Source: Rhodobacteraceae bacterium EhC02
GTDB lineage: Bacteria; Pseudomonadota; Alphaproteobacteria; Rhodobacterales; Rhodobacteraceae
Assembly (NCBI GenBank): GCA_001650895.1
Contig: LXYH01000023.1
Span: 124,001 to 188,000, forward strand
DNA: 64,000 nucleotides
Direction of reading: 5' to 3'
In this document: positions 53,888 to 62,745 of the stretch, piece by piece
Position numbering within the stretch: the first letter of the stretch is position 1
Layout: each line of letters starts with the position of its first letter
Made by a program: the position numbers and the translations under genes
Notes under the pieces: model-generated
The model's database searches: none
What the model was told of the DNA's origin: nothing
Seen by the model: only the letters and a program-made list of their open reading frames with translations

Positions 53888-55171
53888 ATGACACATGGAA
53901 CGAAATTTACCGCGCTTGCCGTGGCGGCGATCATGGCCGGCGCCGGCGCTGCATCAGCGCAGGATTGCCCGATCAAGGTCGGCGTGCTGCATTCGCTGTC
54001 CGGAAGCATGGCCATTTCCGAAACGACGCTGAAGGACGTCATGCTGATGCTGGTCGACCAGCAGAACGCCAAGGGCGGGCTGCTTGGCTGCCAGCTTGAG
54101 GCGGTAGTGGTCGATCCGGCCTCTGACTGGCCGCTGTTCGCGGAAAAGGCGCGCGAACTGCTGACCGTGAACGAGGTTGACGTGATCTTCGGCAACTGGA
54201 CCAGCGTCAGCCGCAAATCCGTGCTGCCGGTGATCGAGGAGTTGAACGGTCTGCTGTTCTACCCCGTGCAGTACGAGGGGGAGGAATCGTCGCGCAACGT
54301 CTTCTACACGGGTGCGGCCCCGAACCAGCAGGCCATCCCGGCGACGGACTATTTCCTTGAGGAACTGGGCGTCGAGAAATTCGCCCTTCTGGGCACGGAC
54401 TATGTCTATCCGCGCACCACGAACAACATCCTTGAAAGCTACCTCATCTCGAAGGGCATCCCGAAAGAGGACATCTTCGTCAACTACACGCCCTTTGGTC
54501 ATTCCGACTGGGCGACGATCGTGGCCGATGTGGTCGCCCTCGGGGCCGATGGCAAGCAGGTCGGCGTGATCTCGACCATCAATGGTGACGCGAATATCGG
54601 CTTCTACAAGGAACTCGCTGCTGCCGGTGTTTCAGCCGAGGATATTCCCGTCGTCGCCTTCTCGGTCGGCGAAGAGGAGTTGTCGGGTCTCGACACATCC
54701 GAACTGGTCGGGCACCTCGCGGCCTGGAACTATTTCCAATCCGCCGACACGCCTGCAAACGCGGAATTCATCGCTGCATGGAAAGCCTTTGCCGGTGAGA
54801 ACCGCGTGACCAACGACCCGATGGAGGCGCATTACATCGGCTTCAACATGTGGGTGAATGCGGCAACCGCGGCAGGCACCACGGATGTGGATGCCGTGCG
54901 TACGGCCATGTACGGGCAGGAATTCCCGAACCTGACCGGCGGGACCGCCGTGATGTTGCCGAACCATCACCTGGCCAAGCCGGTGCTGATTGGTGAAATC
55001 CGCGCCGATGGTCAGTTCGACATCATCAGCCAGACCCCCGAAGTCGATGGCGATGCCTGGACCGACTACCTGCCGGATTCGGCGGTTCTGACCAGCGACT
55101 GGAAGGATCTGGGCTGCGGGATGTACAACACCGTGACCAAGACCTGTGTCCAGCTGACCTCGAACTACTGA
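53888..55171 (+). CDS. urtA: Urea ABC transporter, substrate-binding protein UrtA
   Basis: Periplasmic urea-binding protein of the branched-chain-amino-acid-type ABC family. The 427-residue protein has a signal peptide (FTALAVAAIMAGAGAASAQ) and the UrtA hallmark segments IKVGVLHSLSGSMAISETTL, VVVDPASDWPLFAEKARELL, GNWTSVSRKSVLPVIEELNG and FYPVQYEGEESSRNVFYTGA. It is the first gene of urtABCDE. Nitrogen control is expected, but no convincing NtrC or sigma-54 site could be read. Confidence 0.95.
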   Translation: MTHGTKFTALAVAAIMAGAGAASAQDCPIKVGVLHSLSGSMAISETTLKDVMLMLVDQQNAKGGLLGCQLEAVVVDPASDWPLFAEKARELLTVNEVDVIFGNWTSVSRKSVLPVIEELNGLLFYPVQYEGEESSRNVFYTGAAPNQQAIPATDYFLEELGVEKFALLGTDYVYPRTTNNILESYLISKGIPKEDIFVNYTPFGHSDWATIVADVVALGADGKQVGVISTINGDANIGFYKELAAAGVSAEDIPVVAFSVGEEELSGLDTSELVGHLAAWNYFQSADTPANAEFIAAWKAFAGENRVTNDPMEAHYIGFNMWVNAATAAGTTDVDAVRTAMYGQEFPNLTGGTAVMLPNHHLAKPVLIGEIRADGQFDIISQTPEVDGDAWTDYLPDSAVLTSDWKDLGCGMYNTVTKTCVQLTSNY

Positions 55172-55235
55172 CCCAAATGCCGGGGGGGCGGTGATCCGCG
55201 CCCCCGGCCACCGGCCCTTCGGTCAAGGACTTATC

Positions 55236-57194
55236 ATGATCTTCCGCCTTATCTGCTGCGCCTTGGCGATTGCCCTGGGCCTGACCGCGGCCCGCGCGCA
55301 AGACAGCGTTGCGCCCCTTCAGTCGTTGCTTCAGGCCAATGCCGATGCCGTGGCAAACCCGTCGCGCAGCACGGTTGATGGTCTTGTCGCAGCCTTGCTG
55401 GACAGCGATCTTCCCGGGGTGCCCGTGTTCCTGGAGCGTTGGCGCGACCGGGGTGTTTACCTGCGGTCCAGCGATGGGCTGTTCTATTATGCCACCAAGG
55501 CTGAAGGGGGATATGCCCTGGTCGACGTGGACACGGGGCAGGATGCCGGTCAGGCGGAAAGTGCCGACATGAGCGAACTGCGTCCCAATGCCGGGGTGCG
55601 GCGCGTGATCGGATCCGCGCTTGTGGCGTTCCAGTTGCTGGATGATGATCCCGCCCGGCGGCTTGCCGCGCTTGACGCGATTGACCGCAGCCCTTCCGAG
55701 GACCAGTTGGAACCGCTGCGCCTGTCCATCGCGGCAGAACCCGATCCTGTCCTTCAAGCCCGCAAGATCCGGCTGGAAAGGCTGCTTTCCGCCCGTTTTG
55801 CCGAAACGCCTGCCGAACGGATCGCCGCCATCGAAAGCCTTGAAGGTGATCTGGGTGTGGACGCCCGTGCCGTGCTGAACCTGATCCTGACAAGCGCGCC
55901 CGCAGTGTTCGCCGAACTTCCGACGGATCGCAACATTGCCGCAGTGCTGGAGCCCGGAACCGATGCGCTGTCCGAGGTCGAGGCCTATACCCGTCTTGTC
56001 GAGGCGGGTTTCGCACCGCCGCTGACGGGTGTCGCGACCATCAAGGATGCGCTGATCGCCGCCATGGATGGCGATGCCGTCGCTGGCATTCCGGTGGCCA
56101 GCCTGTCCACGGACGCCGCGCGTGAAGCGGCTTATGACGCCCTGGCCGCCACCGGTGCCGTGCCGCCGCTGGTGACGCTTGACGATCAGGCGATGGCCTT
56201 GGCCGCGCATCGCTTTGTGCTGCTCTATGCCGAACCCGATCCCGCGATTACCGCTGCGGCCGCGGCCACGCTGGAGGCGATCGAGTTCAAGGTCGGATTG
56301 AACCAGGCGGCGGATCTGGCGCTGGACGGCTTGTCGCTGGCCTCAATCTATTTTCTGGCCGCCATCGGCCTGGCCATCACCTTCGGCGTGATGGGGGTAA
56401 TCAACATGGCGCATGGCGAATTCATCATGATGGGCGCCTATACCGGCTATGTGGTGCAGCTTTTCATCCCGGATTACACGCTGTCGCTGCTGCTGGCCTT
56501 GCCACTGGCTTTTGCCGTCACCTTCGCCGCAGGTGTGGCCATGGAGCGGCTTGTGATCCGCTGGCTCTATCACCGACCACTGGAAACGCTGCTGGCCACA
56601 TTCGGCATTTCCATCGCGCTGCAGCAGTTGGCCAAGAACATCTTCGGCACCCAGGCGCGGCCGCTCACCTCGCCCGATTGGCTCAGCGGCACGCTGACCT
56701 TCAACGAGGTGGTGTCGATCAGCATGATCCGCGTCGCGATCTTCGTGCTGGCGCTGATGTTCCTCGGGTTGCTGATCTACATCCTCAAACGCACGCGCCT
56801 GGGGCTGGAGGTTCGCGCCGTGACCCAGAACCCCGGCATGGCGGCATCGATGGGGATCAACCCTGACCGGATCAACATGCTGACCTTCGGCCTTGGGTCC
56901 GGTATCGCGGGGATCGCGGGCGTGGCCATCGGACTTTACGCCAAGGTCACATCGGAAATGGGCGCCGATTACATCGTGCAAAGCTTCATGACCGTTGTCG
57001 TGGGCGGTGTCGGCAATGTCTGGGGCACACTGGCCGGGGCCACGCTGATCGGCTTTCTGCAGAAGGGGATCGAGTTCCTGAACCCCAGCAATACGCTGGC
57101 GGCGCAGACCTACATGATCCTGTTCATCATCCTGTTCATCCAGTTCCGGCCCAAGGGCATCATCGCCCTCAAGGGCCGTGCGGCGGGGGATTGA
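55236..57194 (+). CDS. urtB: Urea ABC transporter permease UrtB
   Basis: A 652-residue inner-membrane permease. An N-terminal signal sequence (LICCALAIALGLTAARA) precedes a ~340-residue periplasmic helical-repeat domain characteristic of UrtB, and the C-terminal ~300 residues are the LivH-like membrane domain (SIYFLAAIGLAITFGVMGVI onward). It ends KGIIALKGRAAGD. ATG 55236 follows AAGGA and gives a proper signal sequence, unlike 55191. The 64-bp gap to urtA is short enough for cotranscription. Confidence 0.93.
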   Translation: MIFRLICCALAIALGLTAARAQDSVAPLQSLLQANADAVANPSRSTVDGLVAALLDSDLPGVPVFLERWRDRGVYLRSSDGLFYYATKAEGGYALVDVDTGQDAGQAESADMSELRPNAGVRRVIGSALVAFQLLDDDPARRLAALDAIDRSPSEDQLEPLRLSIAAEPDPVLQARKIRLERLLSARFAETPAERIAAIESLEGDLGVDARAVLNLILTSAPAVFAELPTDRNIAAVLEPGTDALSEVEAYTRLVEAGFAPPLTGVATIKDALIAAMDGDAVAGIPVASLSTDAAREAAYDALAATGAVPPLVTLDDQAMALAAHRFVLLYAEPDPAITAAAAATLEAIEFKVGLNQAADLALDGLSLASIYFLAAIGLAITFGVMGVINMAHGEFIMMGAYTGYVVQLFIPDYTLSLLLALPLAFAVTFAAGVAMERLVIRWLYHRPLETLLATFGISIALQQLAKNIFGTQARPLTSPDWLSGTLTFNEVVSISMIRVAIFVLALMFLGLLIYILKRTRLGLEVRAVTQNPGMAASMGINPDRINMLTFGLGSGIAGIAGVAIGLYAKVTSEMGADYIVQSFMTVVVGGVGNVWGTLAGATLIGFLQKGIEFLNPSNTLAAQTYMILFIILFIQFRPKGIIALKGRAAGD

Positions 57195-57222
57195 CGCCAT
57201 GTCACATGCAAGTACCGCTTCT

Positions 57223-57245
57223 GTTTCTTCTTGCCCCAAATATCC
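57223..57245 (-). repeat. Dispersed 23-bp intergenic element, copy 4 (inverted)
   Basis: On the minus strand: GGATATTT, variable triplet GGG, GCAAGAAGAAAC. It lies 28 bp after the urtB stop, inside the urt operon and not between convergent genes, unlike copies 1-3. Confidence 0.8.
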
Positions 57246-57253
57246 CGGGGGGT

Positions 57254-57273
57254 GCGGGGGGTTGACCCCCCGC
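57254..57273 (+). other. GC hairpin in the urtB-urtC gap
   Basis: GCGGGGGG and CCCCCCGC form a perfect 8-bp stem around TTGA, directly after element copy 4 and 17 bp before urtC. No T-tract follows, so it more likely stabilises or slows an mRNA end within the operon than terminates it. Confidence 0.5.
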
Positions 57274-57290
57274 CGCGACGGAGGCCGCGC

Positions 57291-58520
57291 ATGAACCGTT
57301 CCTTCATTGCACGCAACCCTTCGGTCCTGTGGTTCCTGCTGGCGCTGTCGGTCTTTACCGTCGCGGTCACGCTGATGTCCGAGGTGACGGGGGTCGGGCT
57401 GATCTCGACCTCTTTCGTCAAGACGCTGGGCAAGACCCTGTGCCTGTGCCTGATCGCCATCGCGATGGATGTCGTCTGGGGCTATTGCGGGATCCTGTCG
57501 CTGGGGCATTTCGCGTTTTTCGGGTTGGGCGGCTATGCCATCGGGATGTGGCTGATGTATGCCCGGACCGAGCTGATCGTGGTGGAATCGCTGGCCAACG
57601 CGCCGCTGCCGCCCACCGAGACCGAGGTCACGGATGCTATTGCCACGCAGATATTCGGCGTGGTGGGCTCGTCCGAGTTCCCGCTGATCTGGGCGTTTTC
57701 GCATTCCCTGACGCTGCAACTGCTGATGGTCGTTCTTGTGCCGGGCCTGCTGGCGCTGGTCTTTGGCTGGCTGGCGTTCCGCAGCCGGGTGACGGGTGTT
57801 TATCTGTCGATCCTGACGCAGGCGATGACACTGGCGCTGTCGCTTTACCTGTTCCAGAACGACAGCGGATTGCGCGGCAATAACGGGCTGTCGGGATTGC
57901 AGAATATCCCCGGCCTCGATGCGGTGCCGCAATCGGTGATCTCGATCGCGTTCTTCTGGGCCTCGGCGCTGGCGCTGGGGTTGGGCTATGTCCTTTTCGC
58001 CTGGATCGTGTCCGGCAAGATGGGCAGCGTGATCCGCGCCATCCGCGACAACGAAAGCCGCGTGCGGTTCCTGGGCTATCATGTCGAAAGCTACAAGCTG
58101 TTCGTCTTCACCCTGACCGCCATCGTCGCGGCCATTGCGGGGGCGCTTTACTATCCGCAGGCGGGCATCATCAACCCGGCCGAAATCGCGCCCATCGCCT
58201 CGATCTACCTTGCGGTATGGGTCGCCATCGGCGGGCGCGGGCGGCTTTATGGCGCGGTGATCGGCGCGGCTTTCGTGTCGCTGCTGTCGTCTTGGTTCAC
58301 GGGCGGATCGGCCCCGGCTGTCAACCTCGGCTTCTACACGATCAACTGGACAGATTGGTGGCTGGTGCTGCTGGGCCTGTCATTCGTGGCGGTCACGCTG
58401 TTCTTTCCCAAGGGGATCGGCGGGCTGTTCGACCTGATCGTGTTGAAACCCGTGGCGGACCGGCAGGGCGATTACGGCCCCGACAAGGGCGCCTGGCGCC
58501 GTGAGGAGGGCGAGCCATGA
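57291..58520 (+). CDS. urtC: Urea ABC transporter permease UrtC
   Basis: A 409-residue inner-membrane permease of the LivM type, with about eight to ten membrane segments, including VLWFLLALSVFTVAVTL, LCLCLIAIAMDVVWGY and IVAAIAGALYYPQAG. The conserved ILSLGHFAFFGLGGYAIGMW motif is present. ATG 57291 follows GGAGG. The stop overlaps urtD's start by 4 bp. Confidence 0.94.
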   Translation: MNRSFIARNPSVLWFLLALSVFTVAVTLMSEVTGVGLISTSFVKTLGKTLCLCLIAIAMDVVWGYCGILSLGHFAFFGLGGYAIGMWLMYARTELIVVESLANAPLPPTETEVTDAIATQIFGVVGSSEFPLIWAFSHSLTLQLLMVVLVPGLLALVFGWLAFRSRVTGVYLSILTQAMTLALSLYLFQNDSGLRGNNGLSGLQNIPGLDAVPQSVISIAFFWASALALGLGYVLFAWIVSGKMGSVIRAIRDNESRVRFLGYHVESYKLFVFTLTAIVAAIAGALYYPQAGIINPAEIAPIASIYLAVWVAIGGRGRLYGAVIGAAFVSLLSSWFTGGSAPAVNLGFYTINWTDWWLVLLGLSFVAVTLFFPKGIGGLFDLIVLKPVADRQGDYGPDKGAWRREEGEP

Positions 58521-59257
58521 GCACGCTTCTGGAAGTGTCCGGCGTCAGCGTCACATTCGACGGGTTCCGCGCCATCAACAACCTGTCGATCAGCATCGGC
58601 CAGGCCGAGTTGCGCGCGGTGATCGGGCCGAATGGTGCGGGCAAGACCACCTTCATGGACATCATCACCGGCAAGACCAAACCGGACGAGGGGCGGGTGA
58701 TCTGGGGTCCGCGCAGCATATCCCTGCTGGACCTGTCCGAAAGCCAGATCGCGCGGCAGGGGATCGGGCGCAAGTTCCAGAAACCCACGGTGTTCGAGGC
58801 GCAGACGGTACGGGAAAACCTGGCCATGGCGCTCAAGAACCCGCGCGGGCCGTTTGATGTGTTGTTCTACCGCAAAAGCCGCGCGACCGCCGCGCGGATC
58901 GACGAGATTGCGGAAGAGATCGGCCTGACCGAAGACCTGCCGCGCCGGGCGGGCGAGTTGAGCCATGGGCAAAAGCAATGGCTGGAGATCGGGATGCTGC
59001 TGGCGCAGGATCCGCAGTTGTTGCTGGTGGATGAGCCGGCGGCGGGCATGACCCCTGCGGAGCGGGAGCATACGACCGCACTGCTGGTGCGCGCCGCGCA
59101 GACCCGCGCGGTCGTGGTGGTCGAACATGACATGGAATTCGTGCGGCGACTGAACTGCAAGGTGACGGTGCTGCATGAAGGTTCGGTGCTGGCCGAAGGC
59201 AGTCTGGACCATGTCACGAAAAATCAGGACGTCATCGACGTCTACCTGGGGCGCTGA
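58517..59257 (+). CDS. urtD: Urea ABC transporter ATP-binding protein UrtD
   Basis: A 246-residue ATPase subunit, LivG-like. Walker A GPNGAGKTT, signature LSHGQKQWLEIGM and Walker B LLLVDEPAAGMTP are present. The ATG overlaps the urtC stop (ATGA). The stop is one base from the urtE start (TGAGATG). Confidence 0.95.
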   Translation: MSTLLEVSGVSVTFDGFRAINNLSISIGQAELRAVIGPNGAGKTTFMDIITGKTKPDEGRVIWGPRSISLLDLSESQIARQGIGRKFQKPTVFEAQTVRENLAMALKNPRGPFDVLFYRKSRATAARIDEIAEEIGLTEDLPRRAGELSHGQKQWLEIGMLLAQDPQLLLVDEPAAGMTPAEREHTTALLVRAAQTRAVVVVEHDMEFVRRLNCKVTVLHEGSVLAEGSLDHVTKNQDVIDVYLGR

Positions 59258-59258
59258 G

Positions 59259-59954
59259 ATGCTGGAAATTGCCGACCTGACCCTGAAATACGGGCAAAGC
59301 CAGATCCTGAACGGGATTTCCATGACCGCCAAGCCGGGGCAGGTGACGGCCGTCATGGGCACGAACGGCGTGGGCAAGACCAGCCTGCTCAAGGCGATCG
59401 CCGGGCGGCATCCCTATTCCGGCGGCACGATCATGCTGGATGGCAAGCCGCTGGATCATCCGACCGCCTTTCAGGCCGCGCGCGCGGGCATCGCCTATGT
59501 GCCGCAGGGGCGCGAGGTCTTTCCCCTGCTGAGTGTGACCGAGAACCTGACGACGGGTTTTGCCTGCTTGCCACGTGGCGACAAGGCCATCCCGCCCCGG
59601 ATTTACGAGCTGTTCCCGGTCCTGGCCGAGATGAAGGACCGGCGCGGCGGTGATTTGTCGGGCGGGCAGCAACAACAATTGGCGATTGCGCGGGCGCTGA
59701 TCACCAAACCGCGTGTGCTGCTGCTGGACGAGCCGACCGAGGGCATTCAGCCCAACATCATCAAGCAGATCGGCCGGGTGATCGAGGCCCTGCGCGACGA
59801 GGGCGAGATCGCCATCGTCCTGGTCGAGCAGTATTTCGACTTTGCCTATCAGCTTGCCGATGAGTTCGTGGCGCTGAACCGCGGGTCTGTCGTGCTGCGT
59901 GATCCCAAGGCGCGCGTAGACCGCGCGACCTTGCTGTCGCGTGTGTCGATCTGA
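59259..59954 (+). CDS. urtE: Urea ABC transporter ATP-binding protein UrtE
   Basis: A 231-residue ATPase subunit, LivF-like. Walker A GTNGVGKTS, Q-loop region YVPQGREVFPLLSVTENL, signature LSGGQQQQLAIARALI and Walker B LLLDEPTEGIQP. Last gene of urtABCDE; no urease genes follow in this window. Confidence 0.95.
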   Translation: MLEIADLTLKYGQSQILNGISMTAKPGQVTAVMGTNGVGKTSLLKAIAGRHPYSGGTIMLDGKPLDHPTAFQAARAGIAYVPQGREVFPLLSVTENLTTGFACLPRGDKAIPPRIYELFPVLAEMKDRRGGDLSGGQQQQLAIARALITKPRVLLLDEPTEGIQPNIIKQIGRVIEALRDEGEIAIVLVEQYFDFAYQLADEFVALNRGSVVLRDPKARVDRATLLSRVSI

Positions 59955-60037
59955 AGCGCGATCAGGGTGACACCCCCCTCCCGCTTGGCTGTCCCATGTG
60001 CTAGGCCTGCCTCCGAACCATTGGAACGGAGCAGACT

Positions 60038-60826
60038 ATGACCTTTACCCTTGCCACCTGGAACATCAACTCGGTCAGGCTGCGCGAAGGGCTTGTGTGC
60101 AAGCTTCTGTCCGAGGAAGCCCCCGATGTGCTGTGCCTGCAGGAATGCAAAAGCCCGGTGGACAAGATCCCGCTGGAGGGGTTCCAGGCGCTGGGTTACC
60201 ACCACATGGTCGCACGTGGGCAAAAGGGCTATAACGGGGTGGCGATCCTGTCCAAGCTGCCGCTCGAGGATATGGGCGAGATGGATTTCGCCAGCCTTGG
60301 CCATGCGCGTCATGTGGCGGCGCGGCTGCCCAATGGCGTGGTGATCCACAACTGCTATGTTCCCGCAGGCGGCGATGTGCCGGATCGCACGGTGAACGAC
60401 AAGTTCGGCCAGAAGCTGGATTACCTGACCGAGATGCGCGACTGGTTCCATGGCGACCGGCCCGAACGGTCGATCCTTGTCGGCGATCTGAACATCGCCC
60501 CGCGCGAAGATGACGTGTGGAACCACAAGCAGCTTCTCAAGATTGTCAGCCACACGCCCGTCGAGGTGGACCACCTGGGACAGGTGCAGGAGTCCGGCGC
60601 CTGGGTCGATGTGACCCGTGCCGACATACCCGAGGGGCAGCTTTACAGCTGGTGGTCCTATCGCGCGGCCGATTGGGATGCCGCCGACAAGGGGCGCCGG
60701 CTGGATCATGTCTGGGCCACGAAGGATATCGCACAGGCAGGACACTCCAGCCGCGTGTTGCGCGCGGCGCGCGGCTGGGAGCAGCCCAGCGATCACGCGC
60801 CTGTCTTTGCAACCTTTGACCTTTGA
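60038..60826 (+). CDS. xthA: Exodeoxyribonuclease III
   Basis: AP endonuclease and 3'-5' exonuclease for base-excision repair. The 262-residue protein has the expected motif order: TLATWNINSVRLR (Asn), LCLQECK (catalytic Glu), HNCYVPAGGDVPDRT, GDLNIAP (Asp/Asn) and SDHAPVFATF (His). The ATG follows GGAACGGAGC. It is 83 bp from urtE, without an obvious terminator between. Confidence 0.95.
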   Translation: MTFTLATWNINSVRLREGLVCKLLSEEAPDVLCLQECKSPVDKIPLEGFQALGYHHMVARGQKGYNGVAILSKLPLEDMGEMDFASLGHARHVAARLPNGVVIHNCYVPAGGDVPDRTVNDKFGQKLDYLTEMRDWFHGDRPERSILVGDLNIAPREDDVWNHKQLLKIVSHTPVEVDHLGQVQESGAWVDVTRADIPEGQLYSWWSYRAADWDAADKGRRLDHVWATKDIAQAGHSSRVLRAARGWEQPSDHAPVFATFDL

Positions 60827-60910
60827 TTTCACGAATATGTCACCCCATATAGGATGATGAATGCACCCCGATCGGGTGCCACGCAGATTTGCAGACAAGG
60901 ATGACGGAAG

Positions 60911-61816
60911 ATGCTGGAACTGGGACAAAAGCAGCCCGCCGCCGACAAGGCAGTGATCATGGATGTGTCCGAGGCGGATTTCATGGCCGAGGTTGTCGAT
61001 GCCTCGATGACGGTGCCGGTGCTCGTGGATTTCTGGGCGCCCTGGTGCGGCCCCTGCAAGACGCTTGGTCCGCAACTTGAGGCCGCTGTCGAGGCGGCCA
61101 AAGGCGCGGTGAAGATGGTCAAGGTCAACGTGGACCAGAACCAGCGCATCGCGGTGCAGTTGCGGGTGCAGTCGATCCCCACCGTCTATGCCTTCTGGCA
61201 GGGTCAGCCGGTCGATGCTTTCCAGGGGGCGGTGCCCGCTTCCGAGGCGCAGGCCTTCGTCAAGCGCCTGGCCGAACTGGCCGGTGACGGTGGTCTGGCC
61301 GAGGCGATCGATGCCGCAGAGGCGATGCTGGCCGAAGGTGCGATCGACGATGCGGCGCAAACCTTTGCCGCCATCCTCGAAGAAGATCCCGCCAATGTCG
61401 CGGCCTATGCCGGGCTTGTGCAATGTCACATCGCCAAGGGCGATCTGGACGAGGCCGAGGCCGTGCTGAACGGCGCACCCGCCGAGATCGCGAAGGCCGC
61501 GCCGCTGGAAGCGGCCCATGCCCAGCTTGAACTGGCGCGGCAGGCCGCAGGGGCCGGTCCGGTTGCCGAACTGCAGGCCGCGGTCGATGCCAATCCGGCC
61601 GACCTTCAAGCGCGGTTCGATCTGGCGCTGGCGTTGCAGGCCAACAACCGGATGGAGGAGGCGGTGGATGCGCTTCTGGAAATCTTCCGTCGTGACCGGG
61701 AATGGAACGACGGTGCCGCCAAGCAGCAGCTTTTCACCATTTTTGACGCGTTGAAAGCCAATGACCCCGTCGTTTTGAACGGTCGGCGCAAGCTGTCTTC
61801 AATGATATTTGCCTGA
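60911..61816 (+). CDS. Thioredoxin-TPR co-chaperone, CnoX/YbbN-like
   Basis: A 301-residue cytoplasmic protein with an N-terminal thioredoxin domain (VLVDFWAPWCGPCKTLGPQ, intact CGPC) and a C-terminal TPR-like domain (ANVAAYAGLVQCHIAKGDL, ADLQARFDLALALQANNRM). E. coli CnoX protects client proteins during hypochlorous stress and hands them to GroEL; that role is transferred by family. E. coli CnoX lacks the redox-active CxxC, whereas this one keeps it. Confidence 0.9.
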   Translation: MLELGQKQPAADKAVIMDVSEADFMAEVVDASMTVPVLVDFWAPWCGPCKTLGPQLEAAVEAAKGAVKMVKVNVDQNQRIAVQLRVQSIPTVYAFWQGQPVDAFQGAVPASEAQAFVKRLAELAGDGGLAEAIDAAEAMLAEGAIDDAAQTFAAILEEDPANVAAYAGLVQCHIAKGDLDEAEAVLNGAPAEIAKAAPLEAAHAQLELARQAAGAGPVAELQAAVDANPADLQARFDLALALQANNRMEEAVDALLEIFRRDREWNDGAAKQQLFTIFDALKANDPVVLNGRRKLSSMIFA

Positions 61817-61843
61817 TGGGTTTGTTGGGCTAGGTCGCATGGT

Positions 61844-62488
61844 ATGGGCAAGACATTTGACATGCCGGACGTGATCGCGGTGTTTCCGCTGCCCGGGGCG
61901 CTTTTGCTGCCCCGGTCGCGGTTGCCATTGCACATCTTCGAGCCGCGCTACCTCGCCATGCTGGAGGATGCGCTGAAAACGCCGGAACGCCTGATCGGCA
62001 TGGTGCAACCGAATGCCGTCCCCGGACGCGATGGAAACGGATTGCACCAGATCGGTTGCGCGGGCCGGGTCACGCAATTCTCTGAAACCGAGGATGGGCG
62101 CTATCTGATCACGCTGTCGGGCATGTCCCGCTTCCGCGTGCTGCGGGAAGTGACGGGTTTCACCCCCTATCGCCGGTGCGAGGTGTCATGGACCGGGTTC
62201 GAGAGGGATCTGGGCCGGGACGAAACCGATAGCGGTTTCGACCGCGAAGCCTTCATGAACCTGCTGTCGCGCTATTTCACCGCGCGCGAATTGCAGACCG
62301 ATTGGGAAAGCCTGCAGGATGCCGATGACGAGTTGCTGATCAACTCGCTTTCGATGCTTCTGGATTTCGATCCCGAAGACAAGCAGGCCCTGCTTGAGGC
62401 CCCTTGCCTGTCCACGCGGCGCGAAACGTTGGTCACCCTGATCGAGTATTCCCTGCGCGGCGGCAACACCGAGGAGATCATGCAGTGA
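61844..62488 (+). CDS. Lon substrate-binding-domain protein
   Basis: A 214-residue protein consisting of the N-terminal substrate-binding domain of Lon without ATPase or protease domains. Characteristic segments are [31 protein letters not shown] and [15 protein letters not shown]. Function unknown; it may bind partly folded proteins. Starting ATG could also be 61862. Its stop overlaps the Trm112-like gene (TGATG). Confidence 0.88.
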   Translation: MGKTFDMPDVIAVFPLPGALLLPRSRLPLHIFEPRYLAMLEDALKTPERLIGMVQPNAVPGRDGNGLHQIGCAGRVTQFSETEDGRYLITLSGMSRFRVLREVTGFTPYRRCEVSWTGFERDLGRDETDSGFDREAFMNLLSRYFTARELQTDWESLQDADDELLINSLSMLLDFDPEDKQALLEAPCLSTRRETLVTLIEYSLRGGNTEEIMQ

Positions 62489-62667
62489 TGGACGGACCGC
62501 TTTTCGACCGCCGGATGCTAGAGGCGCTGGTATGTCCGCGCACCGGGGGGCGTCTTGACTACGATGCCGAGCGTCAGGAACTGATCAGCAAATCGGCCGG
62601 GTTGGCCTATCCTATCCGCAACGGCATTCCCGTGATGCTGGTCGACGAGGCCCGCAAGCTGGATTGA
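62488..62667 (+). CDS. Trm112 family protein
   Basis: A 59-residue protein with the Trm112/YcaR pattern [20 protein letters not shown], then [19 protein letters not shown]. Eukaryotic Trm112 activates several methyltransferases. Only one Cys remains of the zinc site, as in many proteobacterial members. Coupled to the Lon-domain gene by a 1-bp overlap. Confidence 0.85.
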   Translation: MDGPLFDRRMLEALVCPRTGGRLDYDAERQELISKSAGLAYPIRNGIPVMLVDEARKLD

Positions 62668-62692
62668 GGCCCACAAGCCCCCGGACAAGACA

Positions 62693-62728
62693 AAACCGCC
62701 GCCCGGCATCCCGGACGGCGGTTTTTTT
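62693..62728 (+). terminator. Rho-independent terminator
   Basis: AAACCGCCG/CGGCGGTTT stem followed by further T residues. On the minus strand a shorter T-run also follows, so it probably serves the convergent aldehyde dehydrogenase as well. Confidence 0.85.
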
Positions 62729-62745
62729 ATTGCTATGCCAATGGC

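Noticed and set aside
56343-58082. Minus-strand frame of 579 codons opposite urtB and urtC
   Set aside because: His/Gln/Arg-rich shadow of membrane-protein genes, with no independent support.
59849-61609. Minus-strand frame of 586 codons opposite urtE, xthA and the thioredoxin/TPR gene
   Set aside because: Overlaps three recognised genes antisense; composition is a shadow.
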